Of a stretch of 64,000 nt of DNA, positions 16,520-25,483 are shown piece by piece. A model generated the notes under the pieces. That model had not been told where the DNA came from and did no database searches. It saw only the letters and a program-made list of their open reading frames with translations. Source of the stretch: Microbacterium sp. MYb72 (lineage in GTDB: Bacteria > Actinomycetota > Actinomycetes > Actinomycetales > Microbacteriaceae); assembly GCF_002979415.1 (NCBI RefSeq), contig NZ_PCOT01000006.1, positions 96,983 through 160,982 on the forward strand, in the 5' to 3' direction. Position 1 is the first letter of the stretch. Each line of letters begins with the position of its first letter. The translations under genes were made by a program, and so were the position numbers.

Positions 16520-18669
16520 CCGTGGCCGTCTACGAGAACCCGATCGCCCGCGACGGCGACTACGCCGACCCCTTCGTGCTCCGCCATGACGGTCGCTACT
16601 ACCTCTACTCGACGACCCCGCAGGTGGACTGCTGGAGCTCCGACGACCTCCTGCACTGGACGCCGGAGGGGCCGGCGATCGCGCCGGACGTCTTCCCCGG
16701 GCTGGTCCCGTTCGCGCCGGAGGTGGTCTACGCCGACGGGGAGTTCCACATGTACACCTCGCCGTCCGGTCAAGGACACCACGTGCTGCGGAGCGAGAGC
16801 CCCACTGGTCCGTTCGTCGACGTGAGCGGGAATGTCGGGCACGCGATCGACGGCAACGTGCTCATCGACGATGACGGTCGCCGGTACTTCTACTGGGCGG
16901 GCGACGAGGGCATCTGGGGGTGCGAGATGCCCTCGCCGACCGAGTTCGGGGAGCCCGTGCTCACCGGCATCCACATGAACGGCTGGACCGAGGGTCCCTT
17001 CGTGGCGAAGCGCGACGGCAGGTACCACATGACGCTCACGGGCAACCACTACCTGAGCCCCGGCTACCGGATCGATGCGGCGTCGAGCGATCATCCGCTC
17101 ACCGGATGGAGTCCTGGGCTGCTGAATCCGCTGGTGGTCAGCACCGACGCGGAGTACACCGGGCTCGGGCACAGCTGCAGCGTCGTCGGCCCCGACCTGG
17201 TGTCGACGTACCTCGTGTTCCACAACATGAACCCCGACCTGACCCGGCATCTGAACATCGACCGTCAGGTGTGGGGCGGCGGCCGGCTGCTCGTGCTGGG
17301 GCCGTCGCGCGAAGCCCCCGTCCCCGCGGAGCCGACCCACCGCTGCGCCTGGAACGACGGCGACGCCGCGTCCTGGGAGGTCGAGGGAGGGATACTGGCC
17401 CCCGATCATCGCTCCGCCGTGCTGACCGGCGCGCTGGACGCCGCTGCGCTCTGGCGCATCGGGGCCGTGCCCACGCTCACCGCCGAGGTGTCGCTGACGG
17501 CGCTCGATGCCGCCGAGCACGGAGTGATGCTCGAGACGGAGGACGGCCGTCGGATCGTGGTCGGGATCGATCGGGACGCGCATCGCGTGCACGCGATCGA
17601 CGGCGGGGAGCCGGCAGGGAATGCACCGCTCCCGCCAGGCTTCGCGCACGCCGCGCTGCACACGTGGAGGATCGTCGCCGACCACGACCGCATAGAGGTC
17701 TTCCTCGACGGACGGCGTCAGCCGCTGGAGCTTGCGCCGCTCGGCGCCCCCGCCCTCGTCGGCGTGCATGCGCGGGGCGGCGGCGTGCGCATCGGCCACG
17801 TCGCCCTCACCGACACCACTCCCGATGAGTCCGATCGCCGGGCCGTCGTCCCGGTGCCGGGGAGGCTCTGGGCCGCGCTCACGCCCGACGCCCCGTCGAC
17901 GCAGGGCGAGAGCCTCGCGCTCGCCGCAGGGGAGTCCGCCGGCTACCGCCTGCACGCCGCGCGTGGGGACACGTTCTCCCTGCAGCTCGCGGGGGTGTTC
18001 TCCGCCGGAGACGTCATCGGGGTGGATGCCGGAGGGGAGAGCACCCGCATCCTGGTGAGTCACGACGGTCACGTCGTGACGGCGGAGATCCGCCTCACGC
18101 ACGGGGAGAACCCGCTGCGGATCTCCGCCGTGGCAGGCGGGCCGGTCATCGAGCTGATCACGGTCTCGCCCGGACTCGGCGATGGTGACGCGGGCCCGGT
18201 CGACGGCGCGCTCTCGGGCTACGGCAAGGCCCTCCTCGATCCGACCCCGCGCGCGGACGTCGACATCGAGGCGGCGCTCGCGTTCACGGCGACCGAGAGC
18301 GGCGGACACGGAGACCTCCTGGTGAGGGCGAGCGCCCTCTCCGAGGGAGGAGAGGGCGCAGACACCCGACTCGGCGTGAACTTCCTGCTCGGGTACTCCG
18401 TGCAGCTGCACGTCGACCGGGTGGTGCTGGCCCGGCACGACTACGACGAGCGCATCCTCGCCTCCGCGGCGGCGGACATCGAGTCCGAGGCGCCGCACCG
18501 TGTCGTCGTGAGGCTGCGCGGCGAGCGCATCGCCGTCGAACTCGACGGCGTGCCGATCATCGACGTCGCGGACGTCCTCCCTCACGCCACGGGCGCCACC
18601 GGCATCCGTGCGGCGGGCGGACATCTTCGCGTGGAAGGGCTCGTGGTGCGCGGGATCGCGCACACCTAG
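16516..18669 (+). CDS. GH43-type glycosidase with C-terminal sandwich domains, cytoplasmic
   Basis: A 717-residue protein without a signal peptide, translationally coupled to the permease (GTG 16516 within GTGA; GTG 16522 is an alternative). Residues ~5-275 are a five-bladed propeller of the GH43 clan: DYADPFVLRHDGRYYLYST supplies the catalytic base (D18), IDGNVLIDDDG the pKa-modulating Asp, and NGWTEGPFVAK the acid Glu. Residues ~300-430 and ~540-715 look like two beta-sandwich domains resembling the concanavalin/DUF1080 type (LGVNFLLGYSVQLHVD). GH43 enzymes act on arabinosides, xylosides and galactosides. Being intracellular, this one should cut imported oligosaccharides. Exact specificity is open. 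Confidence 0.85.
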   Translation: MTVAVYENPIARDGDYADPFVLRHDGRYYLYSTTPQVDCWSSDDLLHWTPEGPAIAPDVFPGLVPFAPEVVYADGEFHMYTSPSGQGHHVLRSESPTGPFVDVSGNVGHAIDGNVLIDDDGRRYFYWAGDEGIWGCEMPSPTEFGEPVLTGIHMNGWTEGPFVAKRDGRYHMTLTGNHYLSPGYRIDAASSDHPLTGWSPGLLNPLVVSTDAEYTGLGHSCSVVGPDLVSTYLVFHNMNPDLTRHLNIDRQVWGGGRLLVLGPSREAPVPAEPTHRCAWNDGDAASWEVEGGILAPDHRSAVLTGALDAAALWRIGAVPTLTAEVSLTALDAAEHGVMLETEDGRRIVVGIDRDAHRVHAIDGGEPAGNAPLPPGFAHAALHTWRIVADHDRIEVFLDGRRQPLELAPLGAPALVGVHARGGGVRIGHVALTDTTPDESDRRAVVPVPGRLWAALTPDAPSTQGESLALAAGESAGYRLHAARGDTFSLQLAGVFSAGDVIGVDAGGESTRILVSHDGHVVTAEIRLTHGENPLRISAVAGGPVIELITVSPGLGDGDAGPVDGALSGYGKALLDPTPRADVDIEAALAFTATESGGHGDLLVRASALSEGGEGADTRLGVNFLLGYSVQLHVDRVVLARHDYDERILASAAADIESEAPHRVVVRLRGERIAVELDGVPIIDVADVLPHATGATGIRAAGGHLRVEGLVVRGIAHT

Positions 18670-18715
18670 ACCGGGACGGCGAACGTCCGTCTCGACGAAG
18701 AGAAGGAGCAGCGTC

Positions 18716-21100
18716 ATGCAGAGATCATCCACGGGGCGGCGACGACCCTCCCGTCTGACGGCCGTCCTCGCGGCGGCGGTGCTGGGGGCGGCGGGCCTGG
18801 TGGCCCTCCCCACGGCGGCTTCAGCCTCACCGGGTTCGGTGGTCGCAGCGCCGTCGTCGCCGAGCGGCGCGGAGAACAACGACTACCCGCGCATCATCCG
18901 GCTGGGCGCCAGCGCGGACCAGAGCCGGCGGGGCGACCTGCTGGTGATGTACAGCGTCAACGACACCGGCGTGCGCACGCACTCCGTCGTCAAGCGGAGC
19001 ACCGACGGCGGCCAGACCTGGTCGACGCTGAGCACCCTCTACTCGCCGACCGCCGGGTGGGGCATCTACTTCGGATCGATGTACGAGCTGCCGCAGGCGG
19101 CCGGAGGTCTGCCCGCCGGCACGATCATCGCCGCGGGCAACGCCTGGGACAACGTGAACTGGTCGAATCAGGAGGTGCAGACCTTCATCAGCACCGACTA
19201 CGGAGCCACCTGGACCCGCCGCGGCAACTGCGTGACGAAGTCGGGGGCGCCCAACCAGGTGTCCACGGGCCTGTGGGAGCCGGAGATCGTGCTGAACGCC
19301 AACGGCGACCTCGCCTGCCATTTCTCCGATGAGCGTCTGCGCTCCTCCGGCTACAGCCAGAAGCTCGTGATGACGACGTCGTCCGACGGCGGCGCGACCT
19401 GGGGCAGCCAGACAGACGTCGTCGCGGTGGGGGACAGCAGCTCGCGCCCCGGCATGCCGATCGTGCGGAAGCTGCCCAACGGCACCTACGCGCTGGGCTA
19501 CGAGCTGTGCCGCGACTCGGTGGGCAACGCCGACCAGACCTGTCGCGTCTACCTGAAGACCTCGCCGGACGGAGCCTCGTGGGGGTCGGCGACCGATCTC
19601 GGCACCCTCGTGCAGACGGCGGACGGCCGTCAGCTGCTGCACACCCCCGCACTCGCGTGGAGTCCGGCCGGAGGTCCGAACGGCACCCTCATCATGTCCG
19701 GCCAGCGAGTCGTCACGGGGGCGGACGGTCCGACGACGGTCGTCAAGCCCGAGTCGGGACGCGTGGTGTTCACCAACACCAACCTCGGCGTCGGCGCCTG
19801 GCAGGCCGTATCAGCGCCGATGACGATCGACCCCACCGGCGACTACAACAACGGACCGGGCAAGCACTGCGCCAACTACAGCCCGAGCATCGTGCCGACG
19901 GCATCCGGGTCGGCGATCATGATGGTCTCCCCCAAGTTCGTCGCCGGGTCGACCACGAGGTGCGACGTGCGGTTCGGCACCGGTCCGGTGGGCACTCTTC
20001 CCCTCTATGCGCCGTTCGACTCCGGCAACGACATGGGCTGGTCCACGTACGGCGGCGCCTGGTCGGTGAGCGGCGGGGTCTACTCCCAGGCCGGAGCCTC
20101 CAGCGGACCGAAGTCCCTGGTGGGCTCGACGGGATGGACCGACGTGACGCTCGACACCGACATCCGCCTCGACACCACCGGTCAGGCCGGCGTGCTGCTG
20201 CGCACTCGCGCGCCGGCGGTCGGAGCTGACGCGCACGCGGGGTACTACGTCGGCGTCGAGACCAACGGCACGATCTTCATCGGCAAGCAGAACAACAACT
20301 GGACCTCACTTGCCCTGCAGAACGTGACCGGCGGCGTGAGCGCCGGCACCTGGTACCACCTCACGGCGAGCATCGTCGGCTGCACGATCACCGCCACGAT
20401 CAAGCCCGACAACGGCACGGCATCCACCACGGCGACCGCGACCGACGCCGGATGCTTCGCCTCGGGTCAGGCGGGCGTGCGCACGCACCTGAGCTCGGCG
20501 TCGTTCCGCAACCTCCAGGTCACCCAGGCCGGTGCGTCGACGGCAGCCGCCTACGCCGACTCGTGGGCATCCGGCGCCTCGACGGGGTGGGCGGGGTACG
20601 GCGGCAGCTGGTCGACGTTCGCCGGCGGCATCGAACGTCAGTCGGCATCCGCGACCGACGGTCCGAAGTTCGCTTCTCCGATCGCCGGTGACGCCTACAC
20701 GGTGTCGTCCGACGTGCGGCTCACGTCGCTGACCGCGCCGAGCGGAAACGCCGGCGTGCTCGCGCGGATGACCTCTCCCGGAGTCGGCCCCGATGCGTAC
20801 ACGGGCTACTTCGCCGGCGTCGACGGCAGCACCGGACGGCTGTCGCTCGGCAAGGCGAACGGGTCGTGGACGCCGCTCGCCGACACCGGGGTGCCGGGCG
20901 GCGTACAGGTGAATTCCTGGTACCGGGTCACGCTCCGCACCTCCGGCTGCACGATCACCGCGACGGGGCAGCGCACCTCGTCGTGGGACCAGGCCAGGGT
21001 GTCGGTGACGGATCCGTCGTGCGCGACCGGTGGAACCGCCGGAGTCCGCGCGATGCTCGCCGCGGCCGACTTCAGGGAGTTCCTGGTCTCGAAGGGCTGA
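18716..21100 (+). CDS. Secreted sialidase-fold glycosidase with tandem C-terminal sandwich modules (GH93-like)
   Basis: A 794-residue secreted protein, ATG 18716 behind AGAAGGAG. The signal peptide ends near TAASASPG. Residues ~45-420 form a sialidase-type propeller with Asp-box repeats STDGGQTW, STDYGATW and SSDGGATW; RPGMPIVRKLPNGTYALGYE resembles the core of GH93 exo-arabinanases, though a sialidase or another propeller hydrolase remains possible. Two homologous ~170-residue sandwich modules follow (starting PLYAPFDSGNDMGWSTYGG and YADSWASGASTGWAGYGG), each with two cysteines, likely carbohydrate-binding. It sits 46 bases after the GH43 gene and probably generates the short sugars the ABC system imports. 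Confidence 0.8.
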   Translation: MQRSSTGRRRPSRLTAVLAAAVLGAAGLVALPTAASASPGSVVAAPSSPSGAENNDYPRIIRLGASADQSRRGDLLVMYSVNDTGVRTHSVVKRSTDGGQTWSTLSTLYSPTAGWGIYFGSMYELPQAAGGLPAGTIIAAGNAWDNVNWSNQEVQTFISTDYGATWTRRGNCVTKSGAPNQVSTGLWEPEIVLNANGDLACHFSDERLRSSGYSQKLVMTTSSDGGATWGSQTDVVAVGDSSSRPGMPIVRKLPNGTYALGYELCRDSVGNADQTCRVYLKTSPDGASWGSATDLGTLVQTADGRQLLHTPALAWSPAGGPNGTLIMSGQRVVTGADGPTTVVKPESGRVVFTNTNLGVGAWQAVSAPMTIDPTGDYNNGPGKHCANYSPSIVPTASGSAIMMVSPKFVAGSTTRCDVRFGTGPVGTLPLYAPFDSGNDMGWSTYGGAWSVSGGVYSQAGASSGPKSLVGSTGWTDVTLDTDIRLDTTGQAGVLLRTRAPAVGADAHAGYYVGVETNGTIFIGKQNNNWTSLALQNVTGGVSAGTWYHLTASIVGCTITATIKPDNGTASTTATATDAGCFASGQAGVRTHLSSASFRNLQVTQAGASTAAAYADSWASGASTGWAGYGGSWSTFAGGIERQSASATDGPKFASPIAGDAYTVSSDVRLTSLTAPSGNAGVLARMTSPGVGPDAYTGYFAGVDGSTGRLSLGKANGSWTPLADTGVPGGVQVNSWYRVTLRTSGCTITATGQRTSSWDQARVSVTDPSCATGGTAGVRAMLAAADFREFLVSKG

Positions 21101-21128
21101 CGACAGGCATCCGCTCTTCGGGCGATCC

Positions 21129-21171
21129 CCCGTTTCTCGGACGATCCGCGCAGGATCGTCCGAGAAACGGG
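21129..21171. repeat. Family-1 palindromic repeat, copy B / terminator
   Basis: Perfect 19-bp arms, CCCGTTTCTCGGACGATCC (21129-21147) and GGATCGTCCGAGAAACGGG (21153-21171), enclose the loop GCGCA. It lies 28 bases after the stop of the GH93-like gene. The sequence with its flanks aligns with the repeat at 10.1 kb over about 65 bases, so it is a dispersed repeat that may also act as a terminator. Confidence 0.8.
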
Positions 21172-21249
21172 CATCCGTCCGATAAACGCACGGATGCCGG
21201 ACGGATGCCGCGCCCTCGAGCGGTCTGTGATGACGGGTGTTCGAGAAAC

Positions 21250-21329
21250 TGTTTGCGCTTAGCCATTCTCAAACATTGACACAGTCCAAAAACAGCGAGA
21301 AGATCGCGCTCTCAGTGGTAACGCAAACA
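21250..21329 (+). promoter_or_regulatory. Upstream region of the lectin-tailed protein with distant inverted sites
   Basis: TGTTTGCG (21250-21257) and its exact complement CGCAAACA (21322-21329) lie 72 bp apart, flanking a -35-like TTGACA (21276-21281). The -10 is not clear. The separate AT-richer promoter region suggests this gene has its own control in addition to read-through. The half-site resembles the TGCAAACGCTTACA site at 33.2 kb, so a LacI protein could bind it; this is tentative. Confidence 0.35.
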
Positions 21330-21350
21330 TTCAACGGAGAGTGGGACACG

Positions 21351-23546
21351 ATGGCGTGGACAAGACGACTTTCACTGATCGCAGCCGCGGGTGCGAGCAT
21401 TCTGCTGGCGGGCCTCGCGTCCGTGCCGGCGGGCGCGGCCGTGACCGGGACGTACACGGTGACGGTGGGCAGCACCGGCACCTGGACGAAGCCGGATGAC
21501 ACCCCGGCCGCGAGCTACATCGACAAGGACGGCACCTACTACTTCCAGCAGGCGCACGCCCTCTACGGTGCGACACAGGAGCGGCGATGGTCGTTCTACT
21601 CCGGCACGAACATGGACACCGCGACCCTGTCGAGCGCGCTGACCGACTCGGTGAATCCGGCGAACGCGAACGACTCGAACAAGGACACCACCTGGCGCTG
21701 CAACAACAGCCCCACCGGACTCGTGTCCTCCTACGCGCCGAGCACGACCACGTACTCCCAGCGCAACTTCTGCGACCTCGCCGGAGTCTGGGTCGATCCG
21801 GACTCGGGCGACTGGTACGGCCTCGTGCATAACGAGTTCACCCCGCAGCCCTACGGCGACGGCATCCACTTCGACGGCATCGATCTCGCGGTGTCCAGGG
21901 ATCAGGGCAGGACCTGGACCATCAGCGACCGGATCATCACCTCGCCGTTCGGCACGACGCGCGGCAGCAGCACGGACTTCCCGCAGCAGACCTACCACTA
22001 CGGAGACGGCGACCCCCGGCTCGTCGTGGATGCCGCGTCCGGCTACTTCTACGTCTTCTACGGCTCGCGGATCGTGAACAAGAACGGCAGCTGGGCGGCG
22101 TTCCATGCGCACGTCGCCCGCGCCCCCATCTCCGGAAAGATGGCCCCGAGCAGCTGGCAGAAGTGGTACGACGGCCAGTGGTCGCAGCCGGGCATCGGCG
22201 GCAAGGAGAGCAACATGGTGCCGGTGACGACCTCGAACGCCAACGGGTACACGCCCGTCGGCGCCGAGTACTCGCCGTCGACCCCCGGCACGGTGGCCCA
22301 GCAGGTCGCCGCGGGCACGACTCCGCCGACATCTCCTCTCTTCGTGATGGACGTGGCCTGGAACGCCTACCTCGGCCTCTGGATCGGCGAGCCGCAGGCC
22401 GTCGATCAGAGCGGCAACGCCCCGCAGCAGATCTACGCGACCGACGACCTGTCCTCGCAGAAGTGGACCCTGATCGGAGACACCGGGGCGTATCACACGG
22501 CATCCTGGTACCGCTGGTTCCTCGATCCCGTGAGCAAGACCAGCTCGGCCATCGTCGGCAAGGACTTCCGGATGTACTGCTCGTTCGGATGCTCCGGCGG
22601 CAAGTCGGGTGAGTACGTGAACGTCTCGCTCGGCGGCACGGTCGCGACCCCCGTCGACACGACGAAGACCTACCGCATCGGCTCGGGCGGACGGATGCTG
22701 GTGCAGTCGACCGCCGACACGAGCGTGACTTCCGCGACAGCCGACAACGGCCGGGCGACCTGGAGGTTCTCGCCGACGGGAGACGGGGCGTTCACCGTCG
22801 CGAACGACGCCACGGGCGCCCTGCTCGGGGTGTCGTCGCAGTCGTCGGCCGGACGCGCCTGGGGCGCCCCGCTCACGGCCGTGGCCGCGGCATCCCCGTC
22901 TGCGGGTCAGCAGTGGTGGGTGGTGCAGAACCGCTCGGCCACGACGAACGCACCGGACGGCACCGTCCGCCTGGTCAACCGCTACAGCGGACTCGTCATC
23001 TCGGTGTCCGCCACGACCGGACGCCTCGCCGAGACCACCCCGGTCCGCAGCTGGACCGCCGCCGGAACCGCGGTCGGAGGCACCCGCAGCGCCGCAGAGC
23101 AGACGCTCTCCCTGACCCCGGTCGCGTCGACGGGAGTGCTCGACGGCATCCGCACCATCAGTTCGGGTGGGAAGTCGATCGACAACCCCAACCACAGCAC
23201 CACGGCCGGAACGCAGCTGGTGATCTGGACGAGCAACACGGGAGCGAACCAGAAGTGGCAGTTCGCCCGGCAGGCCGACGGCTCGTACGAGGTGAAGAAC
23301 GTCGAGTCGGGGATGTGCGCCGACGTCGACGGAGGGTCGGTCGCCGCGGGGGCCAAGATCATCCAGTGGACCTGCAGCGGCGGGACGAACCAGCGCTGGA
23401 CCGCGGCCGTTCAGTCCGACGGCACGTACACGCTCACGTCGGTGAAGAGCGGGCTCCTGCTCACCGCGACGGCCTCGACGAACGGCACGGGGCTGACGCA
23501 GCAGGCCGTGTCGGCGAGCGCCGTCCAGAAGTGGCAGATCCAGTAG
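21351..23546 (+). CDS. Secreted protein with uncharacterised propeller domain and R-type lectin tail
   Basis: A 731-residue secreted protein. The signal peptide starts MAWTRRLSLIAAAG and ends near VPAGAA. Residues ~35-430 form a domain I cannot place in a named family. It has one Asp-box-like turn (SRDQGRTW) and propeller-like strands (YHYGDGDPRLVVDAASGYFY), and so may be a distant sialidase-fold glycosidase. Residues ~440-731 hold two ricin-type trefoils with QxW-like repeats ending QQWWV, QKWQF, QRWTA and QKWQI, a carbohydrate-binding (CBM13-like) tail. It follows the GH93-like gene by 250 bases and ends at a strong terminator, so it is probably the last member of the locus. A role in binding and cleaving the same polymer outside the cell is inferred. 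Confidence 0.78.
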   Translation: MAWTRRLSLIAAAGASILLAGLASVPAGAAVTGTYTVTVGSTGTWTKPDDTPAASYIDKDGTYYFQQAHALYGATQERRWSFYSGTNMDTATLSSALTDSVNPANANDSNKDTTWRCNNSPTGLVSSYAPSTTTYSQRNFCDLAGVWVDPDSGDWYGLVHNEFTPQPYGDGIHFDGIDLAVSRDQGRTWTISDRIITSPFGTTRGSSTDFPQQTYHYGDGDPRLVVDAASGYFYVFYGSRIVNKNGSWAAFHAHVARAPISGKMAPSSWQKWYDGQWSQPGIGGKESNMVPVTTSNANGYTPVGAEYSPSTPGTVAQQVAAGTTPPTSPLFVMDVAWNAYLGLWIGEPQAVDQSGNAPQQIYATDDLSSQKWTLIGDTGAYHTASWYRWFLDPVSKTSSAIVGKDFRMYCSFGCSGGKSGEYVNVSLGGTVATPVDTTKTYRIGSGGRMLVQSTADTSVTSATADNGRATWRFSPTGDGAFTVANDATGALLGVSSQSSAGRAWGAPLTAVAAASPSAGQQWWVVQNRSATTNAPDGTVRLVNRYSGLVISVSATTGRLAETTPVRSWTAAGTAVGGTRSAAEQTLSLTPVASTGVLDGIRTISSGGKSIDNPNHSTTAGTQLVIWTSNTGANQKWQFARQADGSYEVKNVESGMCADVDGGSVAAGAKIIQWTCSGGTNQRWTAAVQSDGTYTLTSVKSGLLLTATASTNGTGLTQQAVSASAVQKWQIQ

Positions 23547-23561
23547 CCGGATGACGCGGAT

Positions 23562-23590
23562 GCGCCCCGGGCTCTCGGAGCCCGGGGCGC
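23562..23590 (+). terminator. Intrinsic terminator of the sugar locus
   Basis: GCGCCCCGGGCTC and GAGCCCGGGGCGC form a perfect 13-bp GC-rich stem around the loop TCG, 16 bases after the stop of the lectin-tailed protein, followed by TTCGT. The lack of a long U run is normal in actinobacteria. Confidence 0.85.
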
Positions 23591-23599
23591 TTCGTCCGT

Positions 23600-23687
23600 G
23601 GTTCACAACTCCTCACGAATCGAGTGCGCTCGCGCTGGACCCGGCTCTGCGGGCCCGATCTCGCGGATCCTTGAGGAGTTGTGAACC
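23600..23687. repeat. Long-loop inverted repeat GGTTCACAACTCCTCA
   Basis: GGTTCACAACTCCTCA (23600-23615) and TGAGGAGTTGTGAACC (23672-23687) are perfect 16-bp complements separated by 56 bases. It lies between convergent genes directly after a normal terminator, so it is not needed for termination. It may be a small non-autonomous repeat or a site for a dimeric protein. No open frame of note lies within. Confidence 0.7.
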
Positions 23688-23695
23688 GAGACCGT

Positions 23696-24934
23696 TCAGC
23701 CCAGGAACTCGCGCGCCGCCGTCGACAGGGCGGTGACGCCGACCTCGATGGTCGGGTGGATCTCGGGGGCGAAGTAGGGCGAGTGATTGGTCGGGATGTC
23801 CTCGGCCACACGTCCGGCGGCGTTCGCCGCGGCGAACTTCGCCGGGTCGGCGCCACCCCAGAACCAGAACACCAGCGGGACTCCGGCATCCCTCGCGAAC
23901 CACGAGACGTCCTCGCTGCCGGTGAACATGCCGGGGTCGATGACCGACGCCTCGCCGAGCACCCGCTGCAGCGCGGCGGTCACACGCGCCGTGGCCTCCT
24001 CGTCGTTGATCGTGGCGGGCAGCGTGTGGTCGGTGCGGATCTCCGGCTCGCGCTCGGCGCCGGATGCCGCGGCCTCGGCGCGCACGATGCGCTCCACGCT
24101 GGCGAGCACCTTCTCCCGCGCGTCCTCGTCCGGGTAGCGCAGGCTGAGCTCGAGCTTCGCCTCTGCGGGGATGATGTTGTTCTTCAGGCCGGCGTGGATC
24201 GAGCCGACCGTCACGACCGCGACGCCCTGGGGGTCGATCTCGCGCGAGGTGATGGTCTGCAGCCGCATGACGGTCGCGGCCGCCATGACGACGGGGTCGA
24301 TCGTCGCGTGCGGGCGGGAGCCGTGGCCTCCGCGTCCGTGCAGGGTCACGGTGAGGCCGTCGGATGCCGCCATCTGGGTGCCGCCGCGCACGCCGATGAT
24401 CCCGGCGGGGAGCGGGGTGACGTGCTGTCCGAGCACGATGTCGGGCTTCGGGTAGCGGTCGAGGACGCCGGCGTCCAGCATGGCGCGCGCCCCTGCTCCG
24501 TACTCCTCGGCGGGCTGGATGAGCACGACGACGGTGCCGCTCCAGTCGGCGCGCTCCGCGACGAGCTTCTCGACCGCGCCGATCATGGCCGTCACGTGCA
24601 TGTCGTGGCCGCACGCGTGCATGACGGGGACGGTCGTGCCCGCGGGGTCGACGCCCTTCGCCGTGCTCGCGTACGTCAGTCCGGTCTGCTCCTCGACGGG
24701 CAGGGCGTCCATGTCGGCCCGGATCCAGACGACGGGGCCGTCTCCGGACTCCCCTGAGCCTGACGAAGGGTTGCGCAGCACGCCGACGACGCCCGTGACG
24801 CCGACGCCCTCCTCGACTTCGAGCCCGAGATCTCGAAGGTGCTGCGCCGCGATGCCGGCGGTGCGGGTCTCCTGGAACGACAGCTCAGGATGCTGGTGCA
24901 GGTCGATGTAGAGCGCTTCGAGGTCGATCGTCAT
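23696..24934 (-). CDS. M20-family amidohydrolase
   Basis: A 412-residue metal-dependent amidohydrolase of the M20D type (hippurate, IAA-amino acid or N-acyl amino acid hydrolases). Metal ligands and catalytic residues are seen in HACGHDMH (Cys/His/Asp), QPAEEYGAG (Glu pair), GQHVTPLP and the C-terminal NHSPYFAPE. The lid/dimer domain starts near SDGLTVTLHGRGGHGSRPHA. It has a leaderless start: TAGGCT at 24946-24941, six bases, ATG 24934. Residues ~56-64 (PSSGSGESGD) come from an inserted palindrome-like sequence at 24752-24770 that is in frame and lies in a surface loop, so activity is probably kept. The natural substrate is unknown. Confidence 0.9.
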   Translation of the reverse strand: MTIDLEALYIDLHQHPELSFQETRTAGIAAQHLRDLGLEVEEGVGVTGVVGVLRNPSSGSGESGDGPVVWIRADMDALPVEEQTGLTYASTAKGVDPAGTTVPVMHACGHDMHVTAMIGAVEKLVAERADWSGTVVVLIQPAEEYGAGARAMLDAGVLDRYPKPDIVLGQHVTPLPAGIIGVRGGTQMAASDGLTVTLHGRGGHGSRPHATIDPVVMAAATVMRLQTITSREIDPQGVAVVTVGSIHAGLKNNIIPAEAKLELSLRYPDEDAREKVLASVERIVRAEAAASGAEREPEIRTDHTLPATINDEEATARVTAALQRVLGEASVIDPGMFTGSEDVSWFARDAGVPLVFWFWGGADPAKFAAANAAGRVAEDIPTNHSPYFAPEIHPTIEVGVTALSTAAREFLG

Positions 24935-24992
24935 GGCCCGAGCCTACCGGCGGGTCGGGGGCGCTCGAGGGCGCCCGGGGCGAGCGTCGAGC

Positions 24993-25463
24993 TCAGTCCT
25001 CGCGCAGGCGCTGGGGGCCGGCGCCCTGGCTGCCGAGGGCGTCGTCGGGGTTCAGCAGCCCGCAGGCCTTCATGGACAGGCATCCGCAGCCGATGCATCC
25101 GGTGAGTTCGCGTTCGAGCCGTTCGATGCCTTCGCGGCGCTTCTCCAGCTCGCGCTTCCAGCGGCGGGAGGCGCGCTGCCAGTCGGCGTGGCTCGGCGTC
25201 TGCGTGAGGGGCACGTCGGCGAACGCCTCCTGCACGTCGGAGAGGGGGATGCCGAGGCGCTTCGCCACGGTGATGAGGGAGACGCGACGGAGCATGTGCC
25301 TGGCGTAGCGGCGCTGGTTGCCGGAGGTGCGGGTGGAGGCGATGAGTCCGAGGCCCTCGTAGAAGTGCAGCGCGGAGGGGGCGACGCCCGTGCGTCTGCT
25401 CATCTCGCCGATCGTCAGGGGCTCGTCGGGGGCGTGCGGCGTGCGGTCCGTATCTGCGCTCAT
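24993..25463 (-). CDS. soxR: Redox-sensitive MerR-family activator SoxR
   Basis: A 156-residue MerR-family protein. The winged helix (residues ~15-85, LTIGEMSRRTGVAPSALHFYEG) is followed by the dimer helix and the iron-sulfur motif CIGCGCLSMKAC, the C-x2-C-x-C-x5-C pattern that binds the [2Fe-2S] cluster in SoxR. Oxidation of the cluster by redox-cycling compounds turns on the target promoter. The ribosome site GAAGGAC stands seven bases before ATG 25463. The gene is divergent from flavin reductase and superoxide dismutase, with a SoxR box in between. Confidence 0.95.
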   Translation of the reverse strand: MSADTDRTPHAPDEPLTIGEMSRRTGVAPSALHFYEGLGLIASTRTSGNQRRYARHMLRRVSLITVAKRLGIPLSDVQEAFADVPLTQTPSHADWQRASRRWKRELEKRREGIERLERELTGCIGCGCLSMKACGLLNPDDALGSQGAGPQRLRED

Positions 25464-25483
25464 CGGGGCGTCCTTCGCTCGAT

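Noticed and set aside
18716..21100. Classical sialidase (neuraminidase)
   Set aside because: Asp boxes are shared by many propellers. I did not find a clear Arg triad with the FRIP motif, and the context is a neutral-sugar locus.
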